From assembly GCA_964352225.1 (NCBI GenBank), contig CAYGRM010000405.1:1-5915 (forward strand): a stretch of DNA of 5,915 nt, written 5' to 3'. Shown piece after piece: positions 1-5,915 of the stretch. This DNA comes from CAJQQY01 sp964352225 (GTDB lineage: Bacteria > Bacteroidota > Bacteroidia > Chitinophagales > Saprospiraceae). A program made the position numbers and the translations under genes. Position 1 is the stretch's first letter, and every line of letters starts with the position of its first letter. Below the pieces are notes generated by a model. The model did no database searches and was not told the DNA's origin. It saw only the letters and a program-made list of their open reading frames with translations.

Positions 1-62
1 AATTTCTTTTCTTTCTTCTACCTTCAGCTGCGGAATTCGAGGAGAAAAAAAATCCTTTCGAC

Positions 63-97
63 AAAAGGTTAATCCGAAAAAGGATTAACCTTTTTTT
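63..97 (+). terminator. Intrinsic terminator of an upstream gene
   Basis: A perfect 13-bp inverted repeat (63-75 pairing with 82-94) encloses a 6-nt loop, GAAAAA, and runs into a T tract (91-97, then ATTTTC). This is a textbook rho-independent terminator for rightward transcription entering from the left edge. The A residues opposite the T tract are part of the stem. On the minus strand the U tract is poorer, so it is mainly a plus-strand terminator. Its presence separates the downstream genes from whatever lies to the left. Bases 1-62 contain short open frames (two of them stop inside the hairpin) but no start codon or recognisable protein, so no gene is called there. Confidence 0.88.
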
Positions 98-139
98 ATT
101 TTCACAAATTTATAAAGACTTTAAATTAATGCTTCCCTC

Positions 140-170
140 TTTGTTTTTGGAAAATCGCTAAGTACTTTTG
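140..170 (+). promoter_or_regulatory. Bacteroidota-type promoter for the lipoprotein-SCO-cytochrome c genes
   Basis: TTTG at 140-143 and TACTTTTG at 163-170 match exactly the Bacteroidota housekeeping sigma consensus, a -33 TTTG and a -7 TAnnTTTG. They are separated by 19 nt, the typical spacing. A second TTTG at 146-149 is closer than usual. Transcription would begin near 175-178, giving a leader of about 50 nt that is A-rich (nine A residues just after position 199) and has no Shine-Dalgarno sequence. The element lies downstream of the terminator at 63-97 and upstream of the first gene, where a promoter is expected. This call rests on motif match only. Confidence 0.72.
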
Positions 171-225
171 TGATCAATTTTCTGAAAACTTATTTACATA
201 AAAAAAAATTCAAACCCATTTAGAT

Positions 226-642
226 ATGATAAAAAATATTAGCTTTTTTCTAATCTTAAGTTCATTTTTTTTGTTTAGCTGTCAAGAGGCAAAACCAAAA
301 GACGATCCTTTACAAAAAGAAAGAGAACAGATTTACAAAGAAGTAATGGCGATTCACGATGAGATGATGATAATGACAAAAATTCGTGGAGCGCAAAGTA
401 AATTGAAAAAGATGATGGAATCGGATTCTTTAAATGTTGAAAAGTACCAAACAGCTTATGACCAACTTCAAGTAGCTGACGATGCAATGATGGATTGGAT
501 GAGACAATTCAAAAATCCTCCTCAAAATACTGATGCAAAAGAAGCCATAGAATATTTAAAAGACCAAAAAGTGAAAGTGGAAAAGATGAAAGAAGTGATG
601 ATTGAAAATCTAGATAAAGCTAGAGAGGTAATTGATTTCTAA
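226..642 (+). CDS. Methionine-rich helical lipoprotein of unknown function
   Basis: This is a 138-residue protein with a lipoprotein signal: a hydrophobic stretch at residues 5-17, then a lipobox L16-F17-S18-C19, so the mature protein should start at lipidated C19. The rest is charged and lacks Gly and Pro over long runs, so it is probably all alpha-helical, with helices at about 28-66, 69-95 and 103-135. It is rich in methionine: 11 of the roughly 120 mature residues, clustered at M41, M47-M48, M50, M63-M64, M88-M89 and M92, near the only histidine (H44) and a DWM motif (90-92). It resembles small Bacteroidota lipoproteins that some databases mislabel 'viral A-type inclusion protein'; that comparison is from memory. 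It is the first gene after the promoter at 140-170 and lies 59 nt ahead of the SCO gene, so an envelope role linked to copper or respiration is possible but is inference. No enzyme motif is visible. The ATG at 226 is chosen because the signal peptide begins there. Confidence 0.85.
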   Translation: MIKNISFFLILSSFFLFSCQEAKPKDDPLQKEREQIYKEVMAIHDEMMIMTKIRGAQSKLKKMMESDSLNVEKYQTAYDQLQVADDAMMDWMRQFKNPPQNTDAKEAIEYLKDQKVKVEKMKEVMIENLDKAREVIDF

Positions 643-651
643 AAATTCGAA

Positions 652-666
652 AGGTATCCGATACCT
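652..666. repeat. 7-bp palindrome in the gap before the SCO gene
   Basis: AGGTATC (652-658), one central C, and GATACCT (660-666) form a perfect inverted repeat inside the 59-nt gap between the lipoprotein and SCO genes. As RNA it can fold only as a 6-bp stem with a 3-nt loop. No T tract follows directly (the nearest begins about 16 nt later), so it is a poor terminator. It could be an operator half-site pair, a processing or attenuation hairpin, or chance. The function is unknown. Confidence 0.4.
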
Positions 667-701
667 GCACTATAAATTATATTTTTTCAAAAAAAGTACA
701 C

Positions 702-1319
702 ATGAGAAACATCTTATTTTTAAGCCTTATTTTTTTATTTCTAATGAGTTGTGAGGAGCGAAAGCCGCTTCCAATTCTTAACCGAGGAGAAGAAGTCGAT
801 GGAAAAATGGTTCATGAAAAGATTCGTGATTTTTCATTTATCAATCAAGATAGCGTAGAGGTGACCAATAAAACTTTTGCAGGAAAAATCTACGTGAGTA
901 ATAATTTTTTTACCACCTGTCCTTCAATTTGTCCGACCACTAGTTTACATATGAGTCGTATTTATGATAAGTTTCTTGATGATGATCGAGTGAGAATGCT
1001 TTCCCATTCCATTGATGTCAGAAATGATAGTATACCGGTTTTGAAAAGGTACGCTGAGGGGCTAGAAATTGAAGCACCAAAATGGAATCTAGTAACTGGA
1101 AATGAGGAAGAAATTTTGGCAATAGCTTATGATTACTTTTCTAGTGCCTTAAAAGATCAAACTGCTCCAGGCGGATTTGATCATGATGACTTATTTGTCC
1201 TAATTGATAAAGATCGACACATCCGATCATTTGCTCATGGAACAGATCCAAAGGAGGTAGATAGATTTATTAAAGACATGGAATTCCTTTTAAAAACTGA
1301 ATACTCAGACAAAAAATAA
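702..1319 (+). CDS. SCO1/SenC-family copper chaperone lipoprotein
   Basis: This is a 205-residue thioredoxin-fold protein. SCO proteins bind copper through two cysteines and a histidine. They help assemble the CuA centre of cytochrome c oxidase, or act as thiol-disulfide reductants, on the periplasmic side of the membrane. All three ligands are present: C73 and C77 in the CPSICP motif (preceded by FFTT), and H161 in the DH pair before the LFVLIDKD strand. The SHSIDVRND segment (101-109) corresponds to the conserved SVDPxxD region of the family. The N-terminus is a lipoprotein signal with lipobox L14-M15-S16-C17, so the protein is membrane-anchored. Its length is normal for bacterial SCO proteins. 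The start at 702 gives a complete signal peptide, and no Shine-Dalgarno is seen. The stop codon shares its last base with the next gene's ATG (TAATG), implying translational coupling to the cytochrome. Family assignment is secure. Whether it serves CuA, another oxidase or only redox control cannot be told, as no oxidase gene is in view. Confidence 0.95.
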   Translation: MRNILFLSLIFLFLMSCEERKPLPILNRGEEVDGKMVHEKIRDFSFINQDSVEVTNKTFAGKIYVSNNFFTTCPSICPTTSLHMSRIYDKFLDDDRVRMLSHSIDVRNDSIPVLKRYAEGLEIEAPKWNLVTGNEEEILAIAYDYFSSALKDQTAPGGFDHDDLFVLIDKDRHIRSFAHGTDPKEVDRFIKDMEFLLKTEYSDKK

Positions 1320-1717
1320 TGCGAAAATACCTCATTTTTCTATTAATAATTTTTACTCCAATCTTCTTTCTGACAGACTGTAGCAACTCCTATAGTGATG
1401 GAAAATACCTCTATGAAATCCATTGCCAATCTTGCCATATGGCAGATGGAACTGGGTTAAAAGGGGTGATTCCACCACTAGCTGGGGCAGATTATTTGAA
1501 AAAAAACTTTGATAAATTGCCTTGCGTTATTTTGCTGGGAATTGAAGAAGAGATAGTCGTGAATGGAAAAACTTATAATCAGCCAATGGCAGGAATTCCT
1601 GAATTGAAAACGATGGAGATCGCATTATTGATAAATTTTATCAACCACCAATGGGGAAATGACGGAAAATATACAGATTTTAGAGAAGTAGAAGATAATC
1701 TTCAAAAATGTGAATAA
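1319..1717 (+). CDS. Small membrane-anchored mono-heme cytochrome c
   Basis: This is a 132-residue class I cytochrome c, an electron carrier of the periplasm. The single heme site is C36-Q-S-C39-H40, followed by MADGTG as in small c-type cytochromes. The distal ligand is most likely M90 in the YNQPMAG segment. The last helix (about 98-112, ending in NHQWGN) is typical of the fold. The N-terminus is a hydrophobic signal (residues 4-18) with a possible lipobox ending at C21. The residue before that Cys is Asp, which is atypical, so it may instead be an uncleaved anchor or an ordinary signal peptide. Two further cysteines, C69 and C131, lie outside the heme motif and could form a disulfide. The gene overlaps the SCO gene by one base, so the two are almost certainly co-translated. 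It probably hands electrons to or from a terminal oxidase or another reductase; the partner is not in the window. Confidence 0.93.
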   Translation: MRKYLIFLLIIFTPIFFLTDCSNSYSDGKYLYEIHCQSCHMADGTGLKGVIPPLAGADYLKKNFDKLPCVILLGIEEEIVVNGKTYNQPMAGIPELKTMEIALLINFINHQWGNDGKYTDFREVEDNLQKCE

Positions 1718-1796
1718 GTATAACTAATTTGGTTCGCGGATTTTTTTTCAAATACTTAACGAAAAACTCAACTCAGAGTAGAAAACACTTTAGTTT

Positions 1797-4700
1797 ATGA
1801 TCAAGCGAATCTTTTACATTTTCTCTTTCCTATTTTTATTTTCCCAAATCCAAGCTCAAGCTCCCATATATGATGAATGTAGCACAGCGATCCAACTAGG
1901 AATTGCTCCTTTCGGAACTTGCAGTACCACGGAATACAACAATATCAACGCAACATTATCGGATGGATTATTTTCCGTACCGGCTGATAATATTCCTACT
2001 TGTTGGGGGTCAGTAGATCATGATGTTTGGTTTGAATTTCAAGCCCCTATTGATGGAAGTTATGTAGATTTTGAAGTTACCGTAACGAGTGCTGGCTCCA
2101 ATCCAATCGGACAATTTAAAGCGGCACTTTATCGAGGAGAATGTTTGATTGACGAATTGGCGGAATTAGATTGTCAAGTAGCTGCTGTAGGTGAAACAGA
2201 GATTACCTTTGATGCGTCTGGTTTGACTCCTGGCATTAATTATTTTATTCGAGTAGATGACCAAAGTAGTACCGCAACTCCGGTTTGGGGTACATTTAAT
2301 GTATGTGTTGATACTTTTCCAGACATCAACCTAATGTGTGCTGATGTTAGTTCGAATGCAGAATCAGGTATACTCTATGACTCAGGTGGTCCTGATAATA
2401 ATTATTCTAATAATGAGAATTGTACGTTTACGATTTGTCCAGCTTCTAATCCTGGATGCATTGCTTTGACCGTAAATAATTATGACATAGAACCTGGGTT
2501 TGATGAATTACAATTTTATGATGGAACCACTACAAATAATGCGAGTGAAATTGGAGAAGATGTCTCCGCTGGAGGAAGTTGTTATACGGTTTATGCTTCC
2601 AGCGGATGTGTAACGGTAGAATGGAATGCCGATTTCTTTGTTAATGAAGCTGGTTTTGAAATTACCTGGGAAAGTTCAGCAGATCCATGTCCAACTTGGA
2701 CTGGAGCAAATACGACCACCTCACCAACAGAAGCTTTAATTATTGAAAAATTAGGAGCCTTACCAAATTCCATTTCAAATGTAACGGTCAATTGTGATGG
2801 TGATGCTCACGCGGCATTTGATGGAGGGGAAAATACTGGAATCTTTATGCCGAACGGAGTTGTTTTGACTACAGGAAGTGTTGATTATGCTTTTATGCCA
2901 AATGATTCTGATGGTGATCCAAACCTTGATCTTAATTCAAATTCCGATTCCGATTTGGCAGCACTCGCAGCTACTTTTTCTAATAACCAACCAACTCTAA
3001 CTGATGCTTGTGTTTTGGAAATGGACATTGTCGCAGCAGGAAGTGAGTTGTCCTTAGAATATATTTTTGGTTCTGATGATTATGTTGGAAATATAAATTC
3101 CAATGCTGGTCGAGATGTGGTAGGTATTTGGATTTCAGGCCCTGGCATTGTGGGATCTCCTGACTATAATGGCCAAGAACTAATTTCGGTTTTGCCAGGA
3201 ACAGCTACTCCCGTTCATTATTTTAATGTCAATCCACAAACTAACTTTGAATATTATCGAAAAAATGAGGAAACGGTTTTAGGGCCACACTATGATGGAT
3301 TAACGACAGATTTTAATAGTATAAATAAGAAAACTTTAACCGCCTCTTCAGCAGTTGAACAATGCAGTACTTACCATGTGAAAGTAGCTATTGCAGATGT
3401 TAGTACAAATGCTGATTCAGGAATTTTCTTTGGGGAAATTGATAATGGTTTGCCCAATACCTCCTTGAGTGCAATTGGTTCATTTGATTATTATGTTGAA
3501 GGATGTATCAATCCTGATGAATTGAATTTAAATTTATCGAATCCGTTAGGCGAAGATTTAACCTTGGATGTACAGATTGCAGGGAGTGCTACGGCAGGAG
3601 TAGATTATAATTTAACTATTCCAAATCAAGTGACTTTTACCGCAGGTCAAACGAACTTGAATTTTCCAATCAATATCATAAATGATGGGTTGGTCGAAGG
3701 AACAGAAACGATTGAATTAAGCTTTGTTTACGACTTTGGCTGTGGGGCATTTGATTTTGCTACAGTTATTTTGGAAATAAAAGATGAACCTGAATTCGTG
3801 GCAGCTGGAGGGATGGATACGCTTTTCGTTTGCTCTGGGAGTACAGTTCAATTAACAGCTGAAGGCGCACTTTCTTATAGTTGGTCACCAGCTGGAAATG
3901 TAAATGATCCAAATATTGCCAATCCAATTGCTACACCAACGGTAAGTGAAACTTATACCGTAACAGGAACTTTAGGGGCTTGTAATTTGACCGATGAAGT
4001 TTTTGTTGAGATTATTGATCCTACGATTGATCTAGTGACAAATAGTCCAAGTGATATTTGTGTGGGAGAAAGTGTATCCTTATCTGCTAATAATAATGTG
4101 GGAAATTCAGGATTAACTTGGTCTCCAATAGATGGATTGGATGATGCAACTTCTGCTAATCCAAATGCAAGTCCAAATCAAACAACTACTTATACCGCCA
4201 CCGTTTCTATTGCAGGATGTTCGGTTTCCGATCAAGTTACTGTCAATGTTGATGCATTTGAGTTTCCAATTTTGACGACCATGGATACGGTGCTTTGCCT
4301 TGGAGATAGTTTAATTTTGGCATCAAGTACTCCAGGTTCTACAACAAATTATTCATGGTCACCTGGTGGAGAACTTTCTGATCCAAATATTTCGAATCCG
4401 ATCGCCTACCCTACTGCCAACTCAACTTATACTTTAGTAGCGACTAGCCCCAATGGATATTGTAGTGAAACAGCATCGGTGAATATTGAAGTTGTTCCTG
4501 CAAGTTTAAGTATTGCTCAAGGAAATTATTATGAATTATGTTTAGGTGAATCAGTCGCGTTAAATGCAATAACTTCCACACTTGGAGTTGGATTTACTTG
4601 GTCACCTGATTCTTCCTTGACAAGTGGAACAGATGTTTCAGTCATTGCATCACCTGAGTTTACCACCAATTATATAGCACAATTGGTGGTTGGAGGATGT

Positions 4701-5792
4701 ACTTTGGAAGAGATAGTTACTGTCAAAGTTGATTCGATCCCAAATGATACCTCGATTGAATTAATTCCTCAAAGGGATAAATATTGTAAAGGTGATGTTG
4801 TCTCTTTTATTTCTCCATCAATTGATCTTGGATTTTTTCCAGATATTGAATTTGAATGGACACCAAATGATGCTTCATTACTAAGTGATCCTGGCAATTT
4901 CAATCTTGCGATTACTGCCACAACTTCTCAAACTTACACTCGAACGATTGTCAATGGAGGTTGCTCCAATACTGAAAGTATCTCGATTGAGGTCATTGAA
5001 GTTGATGTGGAAATTAATACTGATGATGTTAATTTATGTGATGGAGAAACACTCGATTTAGTTGCATCTGGAGCAGATGCTTACAACTGGGCTACACCTG
5101 GCTCTAACTCATTATCATGCTCAGATTGTCCTGATCCAACCTTAACCGCAAATGATAATAATACAGTATTCGTAACTGGGGAAACTGATGGATGTACGGA
5201 TACCGAATCATTCGAGGTTACTCTAACTCCATCTCCTATCTGTGTAGGTATCTCCTCAGCAGTTACCTCCGTAGGTATTGGTCAGGAAGTTAACCTGATG
5301 GTAAATTATACTAGTACAAGCTCAGTAACTATCGAATGGATGAATAGTGATAATGGAAATGTGATTGGGCAAGGAGATTCTATTACTACCAATGCCGACG
5401 AATTATTCAATAATTATCAAGTAACTGTGACCAATAGTGAAGGATGTACCTGTATGACTGAAATTTATACGATTGAAGGAGTTAGACCTATTTTAACCAT
5501 GCCGAATGTATTTACACCAGATGGAGATGGATTAAATGATTTCTTTTTTCCATTATTTAAAAAAGAAGGTTCGGATGAAATTATTGACATCGGAAATGCA
5601 GAAATTGTCAATTTTACCATTTTTAATCGTTGGGGAAAAATAGTTTATCAAAACGATGATCCTACTGCGGGTTGGGATGGGAAACAAGATGGAAAAAATT
5701 TACCATCAGAAGTCTATGTCTATGCGATATCAATAAAATATCCAAATGGATCAACCGATACACAATCTGGTGATGTGACGTTGATTCGTTGA
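1797..5792 (+). CDS. Large T9SS cargo protein with CUB-like, choice-of-anchor-L-like and Ig-like repeats
   Basis: This is a 1331-residue exported modular protein. A Sec signal peptide (1-20, probable cleavage IQA|QA) is followed by: a PPC-like beta-sandwich (about 26-175); a CUB-like domain (about 181-293) with six cysteines and the LQFYDG segment at 238-243; a choice-of-anchor-L-like domain (about 305-563) shown by the FMPNGVVLTTG, YIFGSDDY, VVGIWISGPG, HYDGLT and HVKVAIADVS segments; a Calx-beta-like domain (about 568-665) with AGVDYN and VEGTETIEL; seven Ig/PKD-like repeats (668-1229); and a gliding-motility-associated C-terminal domain (1234-1331). The last marks it as a substrate of the type IX secretion system, which carries proteins across the outer membrane to the surface or medium. 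No protease, glycosidase or other catalytic motif was found, so an adhesive or structural role is the best inference. The gene begins 79 nt after the cytochrome gene with no terminator between and no good promoter seen. It ends just before a strong terminator. The start is fixed by the signal peptide. Single domain boundaries are approximate. Confidence 0.92.
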   Translation: MIKRIFYIFSFLFLFSQIQAQAPIYDECSTAIQLGIAPFGTCSTTEYNNINATLSDGLFSVPADNIPTCWGSVDHDVWFEFQAPIDGSYVDFEVTVTSAGSNPIGQFKAALYRGECLIDELAELDCQVAAVGETEITFDASGLTPGINYFIRVDDQSSTATPVWGTFNVCVDTFPDINLMCADVSSNAESGILYDSGGPDNNYSNNENCTFTICPASNPGCIALTVNNYDIEPGFDELQFYDGTTTNNASEIGEDVSAGGSCYTVYASSGCVTVEWNADFFVNEAGFEITWESSADPCPTWTGANTTTSPTEALIIEKLGALPNSISNVTVNCDGDAHAAFDGGENTGIFMPNGVVLTTGSVDYAFMPNDSDGDPNLDLNSNSDSDLAALAATFSNNQPTLTDACVLEMDIVAAGSELSLEYIFGSDDYVGNINSNAGRDVVGIWISGPGIVGSPDYNGQELISVLPGTATPVHYFNVNPQTNFEYYRKNEETVLGPHYDGLTTDFNSINKKTLTASSAVEQCSTYHVKVAIADVSTNADSGIFFGEIDNGLPNTSLSAIGSFDYYVEGCINPDELNLNLSNPLGEDLTLDVQIAGSATAGVDYNLTIPNQVTFTAGQTNLNFPINIINDGLVEGTETIELSFVYDFGCGAFDFATVILEIKDEPEFVAAGGMDTLFVCSGSTVQLTAEGALSYSWSPAGNVNDPNIANPIATPTVSETYTVTGTLGACNLTDEVFVEIIDPTIDLVTNSPSDICVGESVSLSANNNVGNSGLTWSPIDGLDDATSANPNASPNQTTTYTATVSIAGCSVSDQVTVNVDAFEFPILTTMDTVLCLGDSLILASSTPGSTTNYSWSPGGELSDPNISNPIAYPTANSTYTLVATSPNGYCSETASVNIEVVPASLSIAQGNYYELCLGESVALNAITSTLGVGFTWSPDSSLTSGTDVSVIASPEFTTNYIAQLVVGGCTLEEIVTVKVDSIPNDTSIELIPQRDKYCKGDVVSFISPSIDLGFFPDIEFEWTPNDASLLSDPGNFNLAITATTSQTYTRTIVNGGCSNTESISIEVIEVDVEINTDDVNLCDGETLDLVASGADAYNWATPGSNSLSCSDCPDPTLTANDNNTVFVTGETDGCTDTESFEVTLTPSPICVGISSAVTSVGIGQEVNLMVNYTSTSSVTIEWMNSDNGNVIGQGDSITTNADELFNNYQVTVTNSEGCTCMTEIYTIEGVRPILTMPNVFTPDGDGLNDFFFPLFKKEGSDEIIDIGNAEIVNFTIFNRWGKIVYQNDDPTAGWDGKQDGKNLPSEVYVYAISIKYPNGSTDTQSGDVTLIR
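3798..5483 (+). repeat. Seven tandem Ig/PKD-like protein repeats within the large gene
   Basis: Seven units of about 75-84 residues occupy residues 668-1229. The pattern in units 1-6 is a Cys followed by x-G-(D/E/S)-(T/S/V), then a central Trp (usually WSP or WTP), then a threonine-rich T-Y strand, then a second Cys near the end. The probable disulfide pairs are C679-C729, C755-C808, C834-C889, C915-C968, C997-C1056 and C1081-C1133. The seventh unit lacks the first Cys. The DNA has diverged between units; the longest match I noticed is 13 nt (3905-3917 and 4379-4391), so this is an old duplication rather than a recent expansion. Such arrays usually act as stalks or sugar/protein-binding modules in Bacteroidota surface proteins. 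Confidence 0.85.
5496..5789 (+). other. T9SS type B sorting domain (gliding-motility-associated C-terminal domain)
   Basis: Residues 1234-1331 carry the hallmarks of the CHU_C/gliding-motility C-terminal family: MPNVFTPDGDGLNDFF at the start, then FTIFNRWGKIVYQ, GWDGKQDGK, and a final beta strand GDVTLIR that ends the protein. This domain is the signal recognised by the type IX secretion machinery. The type B form is linked in studied species to export that depends on a PorP/SprF-like partner, often encoded beside the cargo gene. None is encoded in this window, but the gene to the right is not visible. Confidence 0.93.
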
Positions 5793-5828
5793 TTTTTTTG
5801 AAATAGAATAAATCATTTTCTCCAAAAC

Positions 5829-5868
5829 AAGCCTGTACTTACCTTAAAGTACAGGCTTATTTTTTTTT
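5829..5868 (+). terminator. Intrinsic terminator of the large secreted-protein gene
   Basis: A perfect 12-bp stem (5829-5840 pairing with 5847-5858) with the 6-nt loop ACCTTA is followed by A and nine T residues (5860-5868). It lies 36 nt after the stop codon of the large gene. This is a strong rho-independent terminator and should end the transcription unit. The remaining bases to 5915 show no start codon with a supported reading frame. Confidence 0.92.
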
Positions 5869-5915
5869 CTCTACCGTACACTTTTTAATTTTCGAAAAAA
5901 AAGTTGCTTGAAAAT

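Noticed and set aside
105..112. Minus-strand TAAATTTG matching the Bacteroidota -7 element
   Set aside because: No TTTG lies at the right distance upstream on that strand, and transcription would run straight into the hairpin at 63-94 with no start codon behind it.
1..161. Possible 3' end of an upstream gene or small protein across the left edge
   Set aside because: All three plus frames are open at the edge, but two stop inside the terminator hairpin and the third runs through it to about 160. None gives a recognisable sequence, so a gene cannot be supported.
275..487. Minus-strand open frame of 70 codons inside the lipoprotein gene
   Set aside because: It lies wholly inside a convincing plus-strand gene, has no signal or domain of its own, and no promoter is seen for it.
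652..685. Palindrome plus later T run as a terminator between the lipoprotein and SCO genes
   Set aside because: The stem is only 6 bp with a 3-nt loop, and the T run begins about 16 nt after it, so it does not have the geometry of an intrinsic terminator.
1728..1760. Candidate promoter TTTG (1728-1731) with TACTTAAC (1753-1760) for the large gene
   Set aside because: The -7 element matches only three of six fixed positions, too weak to call.
2591..2791. Minus-strand open frame of 66 codons inside the large gene
   Set aside because: It is antisense to the CUB-like/anchor-L-like coding region, shows no recognisable protein features, and is expected by chance in a long gene.
3798..5483. Tandem repeats as a CRISPR array or recent DNA duplication
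   Set aside because: The periodicity is at protein level within one open frame. The nucleotide sequences have diverged, and there are no uniform repeats and spacers.
5886..5893. TAATTTTC near the right edge as a -7 element for a downstream gene
   Set aside because: It has one mismatch, no TTTG at the proper spacing, and the supposed -33 would fall in the T tract of the terminator. The downstream gene is not visible.

Overview
The window looks like a piece of a Bacteroidota chromosome. The DNA is AT-rich. The leaders lack Shine-Dalgarno sequences, as is usual in this phylum. The first gene is preceded by an exact TTTG-N19-TAnnTTTG promoter of the Bacteroidota type. The last gene encodes a very large secreted protein ending in a gliding-motility-associated (type B) C-terminal domain, a signature of the type IX secretion system (T9SS). 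A finer placement (Saprospiria or Flavobacteriia) cannot be read safely from these genes.

Layout: positions 1-62 hold no gene I can support and are followed by a strong intrinsic terminator (63-97) that probably closes a gene to the left. A promoter (140-170) drives a rightward run of three small envelope genes: a methionine-rich helical lipoprotein (226-642), an SCO1/SenC-family copper chaperone or thiol-disulfide lipoprotein (702-1319), and a mono-heme class I cytochrome c (1319-1717) whose start codon overlaps the SCO stop codon. After a 79-nt gap without a visible terminator comes a single 1331-codon gene (1797-5792) for a multidomain T9SS cargo protein. It has a signal peptide, a PPC-like beta domain, a CUB-like domain, a choice-of-anchor-L-like domain, a Calx-beta-like domain, seven Ig/PKD-like repeats and the sorting domain. 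A perfect 12-bp stem followed by nine T residues (5829-5868) ends it. The last 47 bases hold nothing I can call.

How they fit together: the first three genes look like an envelope respiratory or copper-handling module. SCO proteins deliver copper to the CuA site of cytochrome oxidase or keep its cysteines reduced, and a small anchored cytochrome c would pass electrons. The methionine-rich lipoprotein has no established function, but its position suggests an accessory role. The large protein is probably an exported, surface-attached or released adhesin-like protein with no obvious functional tie to the redox genes. All four reading frames are intact. I see no mobile element, CRISPR array, tRNA or rRNA. 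No clear undescribed multi-gene system is present. The best leads are the methionine-rich lipoprotein, the palindrome in front of the SCO gene and the unusual domain series of the large protein.
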